A model generated the notes under the pieces. That model was not told the DNA's origin. It did no database searches and worked only from the letters and a program-made list of their open reading frames with translations. The translations under genes and the position numbers were made by a program. A stretch of DNA of 64,000 nt, from assembly GCA_023954045.1 (NCBI GenBank), contig JAMLIR010000005.1, positions 62,001-126,000 of the forward strand, in the 5' to 3' direction. Numbering within the stretch: the first letter of the stretch is position 1; every line of letters starts with the position of its first letter. Positions 35,143 to 43,826 of the stretch are shown here, piece by piece. Origin of the DNA: Burkholderiaceae bacterium (GTDB taxonomy: Bacteria; Pseudomonadota; Gammaproteobacteria; Burkholderiales; Burkholderiaceae_E).

Positions 35143-36702
35143 ATGCTCGAGAAGCGCTTCGTCTTCGGGCCCTACGTGCTGGACCCCGGCCGGGGCACGC
35201 TGCTGCGCGACGGCACCCCGCTCGCGATCGGGCATCGCGCGTTCGCGTTGCTGCGCACCCTGCTCGAGGCCGACGGACAGGTGGTCGCCAAGTCCGACCT
35301 GATGGAAGCCGCCTGGCCCGGCGTGTTCGTCGAGGAGAGCAACCTGTCGGTGCAGGTCGCGGCGCTGCGCCGGCTGCTGGGCGCACCGCCCCGTGGCAGC
35401 GAGTGGATCGCCACGACCTCACGCATCGGCTACCGTTTCGCCGGGCCGGTCACTATCTCCGAAGGCGCGCCGGACGAAGCGGCCGACGCGCACGCCGGCG
35501 ACGCCGCGCGCAGGCCGTCGATCGCCGTGCTGCCATTCGCCAACCTGGGTGGCGACCCGGCGCAGGAATACTTCGCCGACGGCGTGACCGAAGACATCAT
35601 CACGGCGCTGTCGCGGTTTCGCTGGTTCCGCGTGGCCTCGCGCAATTCCAGCTTCGCGTTCAAGGGCAGGCCTGTCGGCGCGAAGGACGTCGCCCACGCG
35701 CTCGGCGTGCGCTACCTGCTGGAAGGCAGCGTTCGCCGTTCGCCGAACGCCATCCGGATCTCGACGCAGCTGGTGGACGCCACGACCGCGAACCCGTTGT
35801 GGGCGGACCGCTTCGACTTCGGCGGCCAGTTCGACCTCGGCGAGATGTTCGCCGTCCAGGACCGCATCGCCGCGCAGGTCGCCGGCGCCATCGAGCCCGA
35901 ACTGCTTCGAACGGAGTCGGCGCTGGCAGCCCGGCGGCAACGGCGCGGCGACCCCAGCGGCTGGGACCTGGTGCATCGGGGCACCTGGTACTTCCATCAG
36001 GTCACGCGCCCGACGCACTTGCGCGCGCGCGAGCTGTTTCGCGAAGCGTCCCGCATCGACCCCGGGTTGCCCGAGGCGCATTTGTGGCTGGCCCGCGTGA
36101 GCGCCGGCCTCGCCGCGTACGGCTGGAGCGACGATCCGGCCGCCGTCCTTCGCGAGGGCGTCGATGCGGGGCTGCGCGCGGTCCAGCTCGACGAGCAGAA
36201 CCCGTATGCGCACTACGGGCTGGCGATCGCCAGCGTCTACGCCGACCGCTTCGACCAGGCGATGCGTGCCGCCGAGCGGGCGATCGAATGCAGCCCCAGC
36301 TTCGCGCTCGGCCACCTGGTGCTCGGCATGGCGCGCGCGTTCGCCGGCGACGCGGCGGGCGCGGTCGCCCCGCTCCAGCACGGCCTGCGGCTCGATCCGC
36401 ACGACCGGCAGAATTTCGCCTGGAACGAGATCCTCGCGTGGGCGCACCTGTTCTCGGGCGATCCCGTCCGCGCGCTCGAATGCGCGACGCGCGCGATGAA
36501 GATCCGGCCCGACTGGCGACCCGCGCTCGAAATCGCGGCATGCTCGCACGCGAAGCTTGGCGAGCGCGAAGCGGCGCACGCCTGCGCCGAGCAGATGGAT
36601 CGCCTCGAGCCGCCCCCGGGCGACGCCCTCGCACCGCTCAGGCGGCGCAATCCCGACTGGGTCGCCGAGGTCGACTCGCTTCTCCTCGCAGCGCGATCGT
36701 GA
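35143..36702 (+). CDS. Winged-helix regulator with TolB-like and TPR domains
   Basis: 519 residues with three parts. An OmpR/CadC-type winged helix (residues about 3-105) has VFVEESNLSVQVAALRRLLG and ends in GYRFAGP. A TolB-like N-terminal domain (about 125-245) has SIAVLPFANLGGDPAQEYFA and a LLEGSVRRSPNAIRISTQL block. Tetratricopeptide-like helices cover about 265-510. Unlike CadC there is no membrane helix, so it senses inside the cytoplasm. It is divergent from the cupin-P450 genes, its likely targets. The ligand or protein partner is unknown. Confidence 0.8.
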   Translation: MLEKRFVFGPYVLDPGRGTLLRDGTPLAIGHRAFALLRTLLEADGQVVAKSDLMEAAWPGVFVEESNLSVQVAALRRLLGAPPRGSEWIATTSRIGYRFAGPVTISEGAPDEAADAHAGDAARRPSIAVLPFANLGGDPAQEYFADGVTEDIITALSRFRWFRVASRNSSFAFKGRPVGAKDVAHALGVRYLLEGSVRRSPNAIRISTQLVDATTANPLWADRFDFGGQFDLGEMFAVQDRIAAQVAGAIEPELLRTESALAARRQRRGDPSGWDLVHRGTWYFHQVTRPTHLRARELFREASRIDPGLPEAHLWLARVSAGLAAYGWSDDPAAVLREGVDAGLRAVQLDEQNPYAHYGLAIASVYADRFDQAMRAAERAIECSPSFALGHLVLGMARAFAGDAAGAVAPLQHGLRLDPHDRQNFAWNEILAWAHLFSGDPVRALECATRAMKIRPDWRPALEIAACSHAKLGEREAAHACAEQMDRLEPPPGDALAPLRRRNPDWVAEVDSLLLAARS

Positions 36703-36712
36703 ACGTCGTCGA

Positions 36713-38008
36713 TCACGCGAACAGCCAGCTGCAGATCGCCACCGCCGCGATCACCGCGACGACGTCGGCGATCAGCGCCGCGGCCAGCGCGTGGCGCACG
36801 CGGCGCACCTGCACCGCGCCGAAATAGACCGCCAGCACGTAGAACGTGGTCTCGCTCGATCCCTGCAGCGTGCTGACCAGGTAGCCGGTGTAGCTGTCGG
36901 GCCCGATCGCCGGATCGTTGATGATCGACGCCATCACGCCGTAGGCGCCGGAACCCGACAGCGAGCGCAGCAGCGCCATCGGCAGTGCCTCGGGGGGCAG
37001 GCCCACTTTCGAGGTCCAGGCGCCCAGCACCGACACCATCGCGTCGAGCGCGCCGCTCGCGCGGAACATGCCGACCGCCACCAGGATCGCGACCAGGTAC
37101 GGGATGATCCGCAGCGCGACCTGGAACCCCTCCTTCGCGCCGTCGACGAACACTTCGTAGATGCGCACGCCGCGCAGCGCGCCGAACAGCAGGAAGCCCG
37201 TCATCAGGCCCGGAACGATCCACGGCGACATCGCCTTGCCCCAGGCGATCGTGAGCGGGATCAGCGCGACGAGGCCGCCGATCGCCAGCGCCGACGCCCA
37301 CAGCGGATACGCGCCGGGATCCGCGGGCAGGCGCTCGCGCGGCGCGTCCTCGCTCGCCCACGGCCGGTCGACGTCGGTCGCGGCGACCTCGGGCGCGCCT
37401 GCGGGAAAGAAGCGCGCCAGCCACACTGCCGCAAGCACCGCCGCGATCGTCCCGCAGATCGACGCGAACAGCGTCGTCGGCAGGATGCCCGCCGGGTCCG
37501 CCGAACCGGCCGCCGCGCGCAGCGCGATCACGCCGGTGGGCAGCAACGTGACGCTCGACGTGTTGATCGCGAGGAACAGCGCCATCGAGTTCGTCGCCGT
37601 GCCCGGCCGCGAGTTGAGCCGGTCGAGCTCCTGCATCGCGCGGATGCCGAACGGAGTCGCCGCGTTGCCCAGGCCCAGCGCGTTGGCCGAGAGATTGAGG
37701 ATCATCGCACCCATCGCCGGGTGATCGGGGGGCACTTCGGGAAAAAGCCGAGTCATCAGCGGCCGGATCAGCCGCGCGATCACGGTCAGCAGCCCGCCCG
37801 CCTCGGCGACCTTCATCAGCCCGAGGAACAGCGTCATCACGCCGACGAGCCCGATCGCCAGCTCGACCGCGCCGGCCGCCGACGAGATCATCGCGGAGGA
37901 CAGCGCCTGCATCGGCGACTGAAGGCCCTCGGCCGCGACGAACGCGATCTGCCGCCACGCGGCCGCGACGAACGCGACGAGCACGATGCCGAGGAAGATC
38001 CAGTTCAT
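36713..38008 (-). CDS. SpmA-SpmB fusion membrane protein (nucleoside-recognition domains)
   Basis: 431 residues, highly hydrophobic. The N-half (to about 205) matches SpmA (GLMKVAEAGGLLTVIARLIRP and the NLSANALGLGNAATPFGIRA block). The C-half (about 235-431) matches SpmB (VDGAKEGFQVALRIIPYLVA, RSLSGSGAYGVMASII). In Bacillus these are separate spore-maturation proteins; in proteobacteria fused forms occur with unknown function, possibly transport across the inner membrane. It is transcribed alone, divergent from the cytochrome c gene. Confidence 0.83.
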   Translation of the reverse strand: MNWIFLGIVLVAFVAAAWRQIAFVAAEGLQSPMQALSSAMISSAAGAVELAIGLVGVMTLFLGLMKVAEAGGLLTVIARLIRPLMTRLFPEVPPDHPAMGAMILNLSANALGLGNAATPFGIRAMQELDRLNSRPGTATNSMALFLAINTSSVTLLPTGVIALRAAAGSADPAGILPTTLFASICGTIAAVLAAVWLARFFPAGAPEVAATDVDRPWASEDAPRERLPADPGAYPLWASALAIGGLVALIPLTIAWGKAMSPWIVPGLMTGFLLFGALRGVRIYEVFVDGAKEGFQVALRIIPYLVAILVAVGMFRASGALDAMVSVLGAWTSKVGLPPEALPMALLRSLSGSGAYGVMASIINDPAIGPDSYTGYLVSTLQGSSETTFYVLAVYFGAVQVRRVRHALAAALIADVVAVIAAVAICSWLFA

Positions 38009-38176
38009 GCGCGCGCATCATGCACGGGTTTGGGCGCGTAATCCACGCGCGGTTGCGCCCGGTGTCGTCGCGCCGTCGCCGTTCTGTCTCGGCGGCGTGG
38101 TGCCTGGCGCTTGCCACGGCGCGCGCGCCGATTCAGACTGCCCGCATCCGCTGTCACTTCCGACGCTCGCATCGCC

Positions 38177-38563
38177 ATGGCCCGCACCCCGACTCGCACC
38201 CGAACCGCCCCTCCACAGCCGTTGCGGCGGCTCACGGCCGCACTGCTCTTCGCGGCCGGCGGCCAGGCTGCCCCGGCACTCGCCGAGAGCGAGCTGACCG
38301 GTGCCGCCCTGGCGCTGCACATGGGCTGCTACAACTGCCACCGCACGCCGGCGCGCCACGACGCGCCGACCTTCGAGCGAATGGCCGCGCACTACGAGAA
38401 GCTGCGCGGGCAGGAAGGCGCCGCAGCGAAGGAGGCCGAGCACCTGCGTCGCGGAGAGCCCTTCCGCCGTATCGTCGCCCACGAGCAGCTGTCGCCGGAG
38501 ACGGCAACGAAGCTGATGCAGTGGCTCATCGACGGGGCGAAGCCTGCATCGGCCGGCGGCTGA
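38177..38563 (+). CDS. Small periplasmic c-type cytochrome-like protein
   Basis: 128 residues. A basic start (ARTPTRTRTAP) and hydrophobic stretch (LTAALLFAAGGQAAPALA) ending near residue 36 form a signal peptide. One heme-binding motif, CYNCH, follows near residue 50, and late methionines (LMQW) could be the sixth ligand. This suggests a class I monoheme cytochrome that passes electrons in the periplasm. No oxidase or dehydrogenase partner is adjacent. The start at 38177 is chosen over a longer reading because it places the signal peptide correctly. Confidence 0.75.
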   Translation: MARTPTRTRTAPPQPLRRLTAALLFAAGGQAAPALAESELTGAALALHMGCYNCHRTPARHDAPTFERMAAHYEKLRGQEGAAAKEAEHLRRGEPFRRIVAHEQLSPETATKLMQWLIDGAKPASAGG

Positions 38564-38587
38564 GCGGCCGCAGGCTGGACGGCGAGT

Positions 38588-39007
38588 TCAGGCGCGAGCT
38601 TCATCCAGCACGGCGACTCCCTCGGCGCGCGCTGCCTCGCCGAGCGCCTGGTCGAACGTGGCGAGCGGACAGTCACGCGACACCGCAAGCTCGAGGTAGC
38701 TGGCGTCGTAAAGCGTAAGGGCATGACGGGAAGCCAGTTCGCCTGCCCGAAGCATCGCCTCGGCGGAAATCGGCTCGAGCGCGATCGGCAGCGAAGTGAA
38801 GGCATCGAGCAGTTCGAGGCGGGTTGCCTGACGCAGGCGGCTGCGCCGCTCGGCCTGCAGCAGCGCATTGCCGACTTCGAGAAGCAGCAGCGACGGCGCA
38901 CGCGGACGATCGTGCGCGGCTCGCAGCAACAAGCGCTGCGCGATTTCGCTGCGTTCGTCAGGCAGCAGCCACGCCAGCGACACCGACGCGTCGAGCACGA
39001 AAGCCAT
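38588..39007 (-). CDS. VapC-like PIN-domain toxin
   Basis: A 139-residue PIN-domain ribonuclease. The four acidic residues are D6 (FVLDASV), E44 (LLEVGNAL), D101 (TLYDASYLELA) and D119 (ATFDQAL). Free toxin would cleave tRNA, rRNA or mRNA; the specific target is unknown. It starts 18 bases after the antitoxin stop on the same strand, the normal order of a type II toxin-antitoxin module. Confidence 0.88.
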   Translation of the reverse strand: MAFVLDASVSLAWLLPDERSEIAQRLLLRAAHDRPRAPSLLLLEVGNALLQAERRSRLRQATRLELLDAFTSLPIALEPISAEAMLRAGELASRHALTLYDASYLELAVSRDCPLATFDQALGEAARAEGVAVLDEARA

Positions 39008-39025
39008 GGCCGCAGCGGCGTCGGT

Positions 39026-39319
39026 TCAGTAGCGGTGTCCGGCGTGGGCCATTTCGCGCGCCGTCTCCCCAGGAGCGAGCACGCTCGCGAGCGTGACGCC
39101 CTGCCGGGCCAACCGGGCGCGGATGGCTTCGACCTTGTCGATCGCCTGCCGGACCGCGGCCTCGTCGCCCTGCTCGAACGGGATCAGCTGGGCGACGGGC
39201 TTGCCGTGGCGCGTGATCACGAAGCGCTCGCCGCGCGCGGCGCGCTCCAGCAACTTCGGCAGGTGCGTCTTGGCGTCGTAAGCGCTGACGGGCTCGGCCG
39301 CAACCAGCGTGGGCTTCAT
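39026..39319 (-). CDS. Phd/YefM-family antitoxin
   Basis: 97 residues. The N-terminal half (VSAYDAKTHLPKLLERAARGE, then FVITRHGKPVAQLIPF) is the Phd/YefM DNA-binding fold; the C-terminal 45 residues would wrap the PIN toxin. It begins only 5 bases from a perfect tandem repeat, so its own binding site covers its translation start region. No ribosome-binding site is evident. Confidence 0.85.
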   Translation of the reverse strand: MKPTLVAAEPVSAYDAKTHLPKLLERAARGERFVITRHGKPVAQLIPFEQGDEAAVRQAIDKVEAIRARLARQGVTLASVLAPGETAREMAHAGHRY

Positions 39320-39324
39320 GTCGA

Positions 39325-39344
39325 CTAGTCTGAACTAGTCTGAA
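39325..39344. promoter_or_regulatory. Tandem 10-base repeats before the antitoxin, likely autoregulatory operator
   Basis: CTAGTCTGAA occurs twice in direct succession (39325-39334, 39335-39344), with two ACTAGT palindromes inside the block. It lies 6-25 bases upstream of the antitoxin ATG. Position and repeat structure fit the operator of a Phd/YefM antitoxin. Confidence 0.65.
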
Positions 39345-39392
39345 TTGTTGGTCAACCCGGGGCGCCAACCGTCCGCAACGACACCGCCTGCT

Positions 39393-39839
39393 TCACCTCA
39401 GCCGCACCAGCAGCACCGGCACCGGCGAGCGCCGCGCGACCTGCTCGGCGTCGCTGCCCATCAGCACGCGGTCGACGCCGCGACGGCCGTGCGTGCCGAT
39501 CACGATCAGGTCGGCGGGCCAGGCGGCCGCCTGGTCCAGGATGACGTCGGACACGCGCTGGCCCACGCTGTCGACGAGCGCCGTCTCGGCCTTCACGCGC
39601 TCGTCGGCGACAGTGTCGCGCGCCTTCGCGAGCAGGTCCTGCGCGGCCTTGCGCAACGCCGGCTCGATCTCGCGCACGAAGACTTCCGGCCGTTCGTAGC
39701 CGGTGATGTGCATCAGCGGATCCATCACGTGCAGCAGGCGCAGCGTCGCCGAGCACAGGCGGGCGAGGCCGGCCGCCTCGGCGAGCGCGCGCTCCGACGT
39801 CGGGCTGCCGTCGATGGGGACGAGGATGCGGTCGTACAT
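39393..39839 (-). CDS. Universal stress protein (UspA family)
   Basis: 148 residues: MYDRILVPIDGSPTSERALA at the start, and the ATP-binding signature GTHGRRGVDRVLMGSDAEQV near 116-135 with the G-x2-G-x9-GS spacing. It would bind ATP and act in stress tolerance, often under low oxygen in betaproteobacteria. The start at 39839 is standard for the family; a longer reading into the upstream gap is not used. Single gene. Confidence 0.9.
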   Translation of the reverse strand: MYDRILVPIDGSPTSERALAEAAGLARLCSATLRLLHVMDPLMHITGYERPEVFVREIEPALRKAAQDLLAKARDTVADERVKAETALVDSVGQRVSDVILDQAAAWPADLIVIGTHGRRGVDRVLMGSDAEQVARRSPVPVLLVRLR

Positions 39840-39970
39840 GGCGTGTCTCCGGGCCGGATATCGGTCGGGAGTATGAACGCTCCGCCCGCCGGGCGCATCG
39901 ACCCTGACTTGAGACGACGACGGCCCAGGTCTATCGTGGCGGCAACGGCCCACGCCGTGGGGAGTACACC

Positions 39971-41065
39971 ATGCGCTCCGCGACCGTCGCTGCCTCGTTC
40001 GTCGCCCTGTCGATTGCCGTCGGCGCGCCGCTCGCGCGCGCCGCGCCGCCGGCGTCCGACCGCTTCGTCGCCGGCGGCACCGTCACCGAGGTCGCGCCCG
40101 TCGCAGGCGACCTGATCGCCGCTGGCGGCAGCGTCGACGTCGACACCGACGTCGCCGGCGGCGTCGTCGCGGCAGGCGGCAAGGTCCGCATCGGCGGCAG
40201 CGTCGGGCAGTCGGTGTACGCGGCGGCCGGGCAACTGTCGCTGGTCGGGCGCGTGGCGCGCAACGCGCGACTCGCCGGCGGCGAAATCGAGATCGGGCCG
40301 AAGGCGCAGATCGCCGGCAACCTGGGCGCGGCAGCCGGCCGCATCGCGGTGCGCGGCGCGGTCGACGGCCACCTGAGCGCGGGCGCCGGAACCCTGCTGA
40401 TCGATGCGCCGATCGGCGGCGACGTCGAGGCGGCCGCCGGCACGCTGGAGCTCGGGCCGAATGCGCGCATCGGCGGCACGCTGCGGTATCGCAGCACCGA
40501 GCCGCTGAAGCGCGATCCTGCCGCGCAAGTCGTCGGCGAGATCGTGCGCGTCGGCCCCGACCCGGCGAAGTGGTCGTCCGAAGCGCGGCAGATGCGCAGG
40601 GGCGCAGGCCTGTTCTGGACCACCGGCCTGATGCTGCTGGCTGCGCTGCTGGTGGCCGTCACGCCGCAGCTCAGCGCCTCGGTCTCCGCATCGCTGCGCG
40701 GCCGGCCGGGCTTCAGCCTGGTGCTCGGATTCGTGGTGCTGGCCTGCGCGCCGATCGCCGCCGTGCTGCTGCTCGTGACCATCATCGGCGTCCCGCTCGC
40801 GCTGTTGGTCCTGTTCGCCTGGCTCGCGCTGTTGCCGGTGGCCTGGGCCAGCACGGGCGTCGCTGTCGGCGACTGGCTGCTGGCGCGCGCCGCGTCGGCC
40901 CGCGCCGATCGCACCGGATGGCGCGTCGTCGCGGCCGCGCTCGGCGTGCTGGCGCTCGCGTTCGCGTCGCGCGTGCCGTGGCTCGGAGGCTGGATCGGCT
41001 TCGCCGCGCTGATCGCCGGGCTCGGCGCGTGGGCGCTGCAACTGCGGCGGCTGGCGGCGCGTTGA
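39971..41065 (+). CDS. Exported beta-helix (bactofilin-like) protein with C-terminal membrane helices
   Basis: 364 residues. A signal peptide (ASFVALSIAVGAPLARAAPP) is followed at about 30-185 by short repeating strands of the form GG.V.V...V.G.V.A.GG.V typical of right-handed beta-helices related to bactofilins. Three or four hydrophobic helices occupy 215-345 (LGFVVLACAPIAAVLLLVTI and others). Unlike cytoskeletal bactofilins it should face the periplasm. Function unknown; an envelope scaffold is a guess. Confidence 0.68.
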   Translation: MRSATVAASFVALSIAVGAPLARAAPPASDRFVAGGTVTEVAPVAGDLIAAGGSVDVDTDVAGGVVAAGGKVRIGGSVGQSVYAAAGQLSLVGRVARNARLAGGEIEIGPKAQIAGNLGAAAGRIAVRGAVDGHLSAGAGTLLIDAPIGGDVEAAAGTLELGPNARIGGTLRYRSTEPLKRDPAAQVVGEIVRVGPDPAKWSSEARQMRRGAGLFWTTGLMLLAALLVAVTPQLSASVSASLRGRPGFSLVLGFVVLACAPIAAVLLLVTIIGVPLALLVLFAWLALLPVAWASTGVAVGDWLLARAASARADRTGWRVVAAALGVLALAFASRVPWLGGWIGFAALIAGLGAWALQLRRLAAR

Positions 41066-41105
41066 GCGCGAACGATCGCGCCCGCGGCGCGCGGTTGAAC
41101 TGCCG

Positions 41106-41729
41106 TTACACGCGCCGGACGCGACCGCCGTGGCGAGCGATGCACTCGTGCATCGCGTGGCGCGACGAGGACTGGATCTCGCGCAGAAGCGCGTGCGTGA
41201 TGGGCCCGAGCCCGAAGCGTCGCTCCAGCTGCTCTTCGAGCTTCAGCAGCAGGCTGGCCGCCATCTCGGCGTCGGCCAGCGCGCGGTGATGGCGGCCCGC
41301 CACGGGCAGGCCCGCGAACTCCACCAGCGTGCCCAGCTTGTGGTTCGGCGCCTCGGGATAGATGCGCCGCGCGAGCAGCATCGTGCAGGCGAACGCCTGC
41401 ACGCGCTCCCTCCTGATCCGGCCCAGCTCGGCGTCCCAGAACCTGCAGTCGAACGACGCGTTGTGCGCCACCATCGGATGCGCGCCGACGAAGTCGGCGA
41501 CTTCGCGCATCACCTTCGCCGCGGGCGGCGCCGCGCGCACCATCTCGTTGGTGATGCCGGTCAGCTGCTCGATGAACGGCGACACCCAGGCGCCCGCGTT
41601 CATCAGGCTCTGGTAACGCCCGACGACGCGACCGTCGCGCACCAGCACGGCAGCGATCTCGGTCGCGCGCGCGCCGGCGTCCGGCGAGATTCCGGTGGTC
41701 TCGAAGTCGATGACAGCGACGGTGTCCAT
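41106..41729 (-). CDS. DnaQ-like 3'-5' exonuclease (DEDDh)
   Basis: 207 residues. Exo I is VIDFETTG (D8, E10), Exo II is MVAHNASFDCRFW near 86-98 (Asp), and Exo III is HHRALADAEMA near 146-156 (His, Asp). It resembles the epsilon-subunit/RNase T group but has no polymerase-binding tail, so it is a stand-alone exonuclease acting on DNA or RNA ends. It converges with the beta-helix gene. Confidence 0.88.
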   Translation of the reverse strand: MDTVAVIDFETTGISPDAGARATEIAAVLVRDGRVVGRYQSLMNAGAWVSPFIEQLTGITNEMVRAAPPAAKVMREVADFVGAHPMVAHNASFDCRFWDAELGRIRRERVQAFACTMLLARRIYPEAPNHKLGTLVEFAGLPVAGRHHRALADAEMAASLLLKLEEQLERRFGLGPITHALLREIQSSSRHAMHECIARHGGRVRRV

Positions 41730-41834
41730 CCGCGGGCCTGGGTGGGGTCGACACCGGCGCGTGCCGGGTGCCTGCGGGGCCGATGATAGCCGTCCGCGTG
41801 GGCCTTGAATGCCGACCTTTCTTGCGTCCGCGCA

Positions 41835-41862
41835 TTGACAGCCCCGCCCGCGGGCATACAGT
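41835..41862 (+). promoter_or_regulatory. Sigma70-type promoter of the Cys-rich gene
   Basis: TTGACA at 41835-41840 and TACAGT at 41857-41862 are separated by 16 bases, matching the housekeeping consensus at 6/6 and 4/6 positions. The inferred start near 41869 leaves a leader of about 50 bases to the ATG at 41918. Confidence 0.6.
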
Positions 41863-41917
41863 GAACCCCGATGCGGCGCGCGACACGACGCGCCGCCACG
41901 TCCGCGCAGGAGGGGAC

Positions 41918-42205
41918 ATGGGCTTCAGGATCGAAAGGCACGGCGACGAATTGCTGGTGCGGATCGAAGGCGCCACGCGCACCGAGCAGGAGGTCTTCGA
42001 CAAGGTCTGCGCCTGCCGCGGGCAGAGCTGGTGGTCGTGCCCGAGCGGCGAGTGCGCGAAGATCGGCGACTGCGACACCCGGCGCGACGGCGAGACGACG
42101 GTGCTCGCGCTCAGGCCGCGCCCCGGCGAGGCGCTGTCGCCGGCCGGCGTCGAAGAGTGCCTGCGCTACGTGCTGGCCGAAGGGACCGGCGTCGCGCCGC
42201 GCTGA
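41918..42205 (+). CDS. Small cysteine-rich protein of unknown function
   Basis: 95 residues. A cluster of five cysteines (CACRGQSWWSC, then PSGECAKIGDC, residues about 30-51) sits between two alpha/beta-looking halves (MGFRIERHGDELLVRIEG and TTVLALRPRPGEALS). The spacing suggests a small zinc or iron-sulfur site. The start at 41918 has AGGAGGGG upstream, which decides against the longer reading. I do not recognise a family; no operon partner on its strand. Confidence 0.6.
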   Translation: MGFRIERHGDELLVRIEGATRTEQEVFDKVCACRGQSWWSCPSGECAKIGDCDTRRDGETTVLALRPRPGEALSPAGVEECLRYVLAEGTGVAPR

Positions 42206-42256
42206 ACCGGCCGCGAGGGCCCCGCGCCGAGCCAGCCGCGCCGGCGCCGCGCTGAA

Positions 42257-43804
42257 TCAGGCGCGCCGGCCGCCCGCCTGCTCCACCTTCTCCCAGTCGT
42301 CGCGCAGCGCGCTCTTGCGCACCTTGCCGACCGCGGTCCGCGGCAGCGCATCGACGAAGCGCACGTGCCGCGGCACCTTGTAGGCGCCGATCGACGCGCG
42401 GCAGTGCGCGACCAGTTCCTCGGCGCCGAGCGTCGCACCGGGCCGCAGCACGACCACCGCCGCGACCGCTTCGCCGAGCCGGTCGTCGGGCACGCCGATC
42501 ACCGCTACCTCGGCCACCGCCGGATGCCGCGCGAGCACCGCTTCGACGTCGACCGAGTAGACGTTCTCGCCGCCGGTGATGATCAGGTCCTTCTTGCGGT
42601 CGAGGATCGTCAACCGGCCGCTCGCGTCGAGCGCGCCGACGTCGCCGGTGCTGAACCAGCCGTCGCGCAGCACCGCGGCAGTCTCGACCGGCCGGTCGTG
42701 ATAGCCGAGCATCACGCCCGGCGCGCGCACGCGGATCTCGCCGGGCTGCCCGACGCCGAGCTCGGCGCCCGCGTCGTCGACGATGCGCAGCTCGACGCCC
42801 ACCAGCGGCCGCCCCGCCGAGCCGAGGATCGCCGCGTCGTCCGCCGCGATACCGGCCCGATGCTCGTCGTCGCCGAGGATCGTGAGGATCGGTGCGGTCT
42901 CGGTGAGCCCGTAGGCCTGGTGGAACCCCGCGTTCGGAAAGAAACCGATCGCCGCGCGCAGCCACGACACCGGCATCGGCGACGAACCGTAGAAGATCAC
43001 CCGCAGCGACGAGCGGTCGAAGCGCGCCGCGCCGGGATCGTCGATCACCATCTTCAGCATCGTCGGCACGACGGTGGTGAAGCGGATGCCCCAGCGCTCG
43101 ACGGCCTCGAGCATCGCCTGCGGCGAGAACTGGCGCAGGTACGCATGCGTGCCGCCCAGCAGCGTCGTGATGTTGCTGCACAGCGCCGCTGCGTGGAACA
43201 TCGGCGCGACCGTCAGCGTCACGTCGTCCTGGCGAATGCCCAGCGCGAGCCCGACCTGGATCGAGTTCCACGCGAGGTTGCGGTGCGACAGCCGCACGCC
43301 CTTGCTGCGACCGGTCGTCCCCCCGGTGTAGAGGACGATCGCCTCGGCGTCGTCGCCGCCGTCGTGCATCGGTGCCGGCGCGCTCGCCGCGAGCAGCCGT
43401 TCGTAGTCGCCCTGGTCGGCGCCGGCGACGATCGTCCGCGCGCGCCACGCGGCCAGCGGCGGCGCCTCGAACAAGGGCGCGAACTCGGGATCGACGAGGA
43501 CCACCTTGCAGCCGGCGTCGTCGAGGATGTCGGCGATCTCGGGCGGCGCGAGCCGCCAGTTCACCGGCACCGGCACCGCACCGCCCCAGTGGCCCGCCCA
43601 GATCGATTCGGCCTGCCGGAAACCGTTCTTCATCAGCAGGCCGAAGCGCGCGCCCGGCCCGGCGCCCGCCGCCGCGAGCATCGCGGCGGCGCGGCGCATC
43701 CGGTCGAACCACTGCGCCCAGGTCAGCGTGAACTCGGCGTCGACGAGAGCGGTGCGCGCCGCGTGCACGCGCGCCGTCTCGTTGAGCAGGCGGACGAGGT
43801 TCAT
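42257..43804 (-). CDS. Acyl-CoA synthetase (AMP-forming)
   Basis: 515 residues of the ANL superfamily: P-loop YTGGTTGRSKGV near 158-169, QAYGLTETAPI near 296, GYHDRPVETAAVLRDGWFST near 375, the hinge LDRKKDLIITGGENVYS near 405, and the catalytic Lys in RTAVGKVRK near 493. It activates a carboxylic acid to its CoA thioester. As the last gene of the LigM-like/ABC transporter operon it probably activates the imported, possibly demethylated, acid. The exact acid cannot be read from the sequence. Confidence 0.88.
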   Translation of the reverse strand: MNLVRLLNETARVHAARTALVDAEFTLTWAQWFDRMRRAAAMLAAAGAGPGARFGLLMKNGFRQAESIWAGHWGGAVPVPVNWRLAPPEIADILDDAGCKVVLVDPEFAPLFEAPPLAAWRARTIVAGADQGDYERLLAASAPAPMHDGGDDAEAIVLYTGGTTGRSKGVRLSHRNLAWNSIQVGLALGIRQDDVTLTVAPMFHAAALCSNITTLLGGTHAYLRQFSPQAMLEAVERWGIRFTTVVPTMLKMVIDDPGAARFDRSSLRVIFYGSSPMPVSWLRAAIGFFPNAGFHQAYGLTETAPILTILGDDEHRAGIAADDAAILGSAGRPLVGVELRIVDDAGAELGVGQPGEIRVRAPGVMLGYHDRPVETAAVLRDGWFSTGDVGALDASGRLTILDRKKDLIITGGENVYSVDVEAVLARHPAVAEVAVIGVPDDRLGEAVAAVVVLRPGATLGAEELVAHCRASIGAYKVPRHVRFVDALPRTAVGKVRKSALRDDWEKVEQAGGRRA

Positions 43805-43826
43805 CGCCGTGCCTCCCCGCGCAGCG

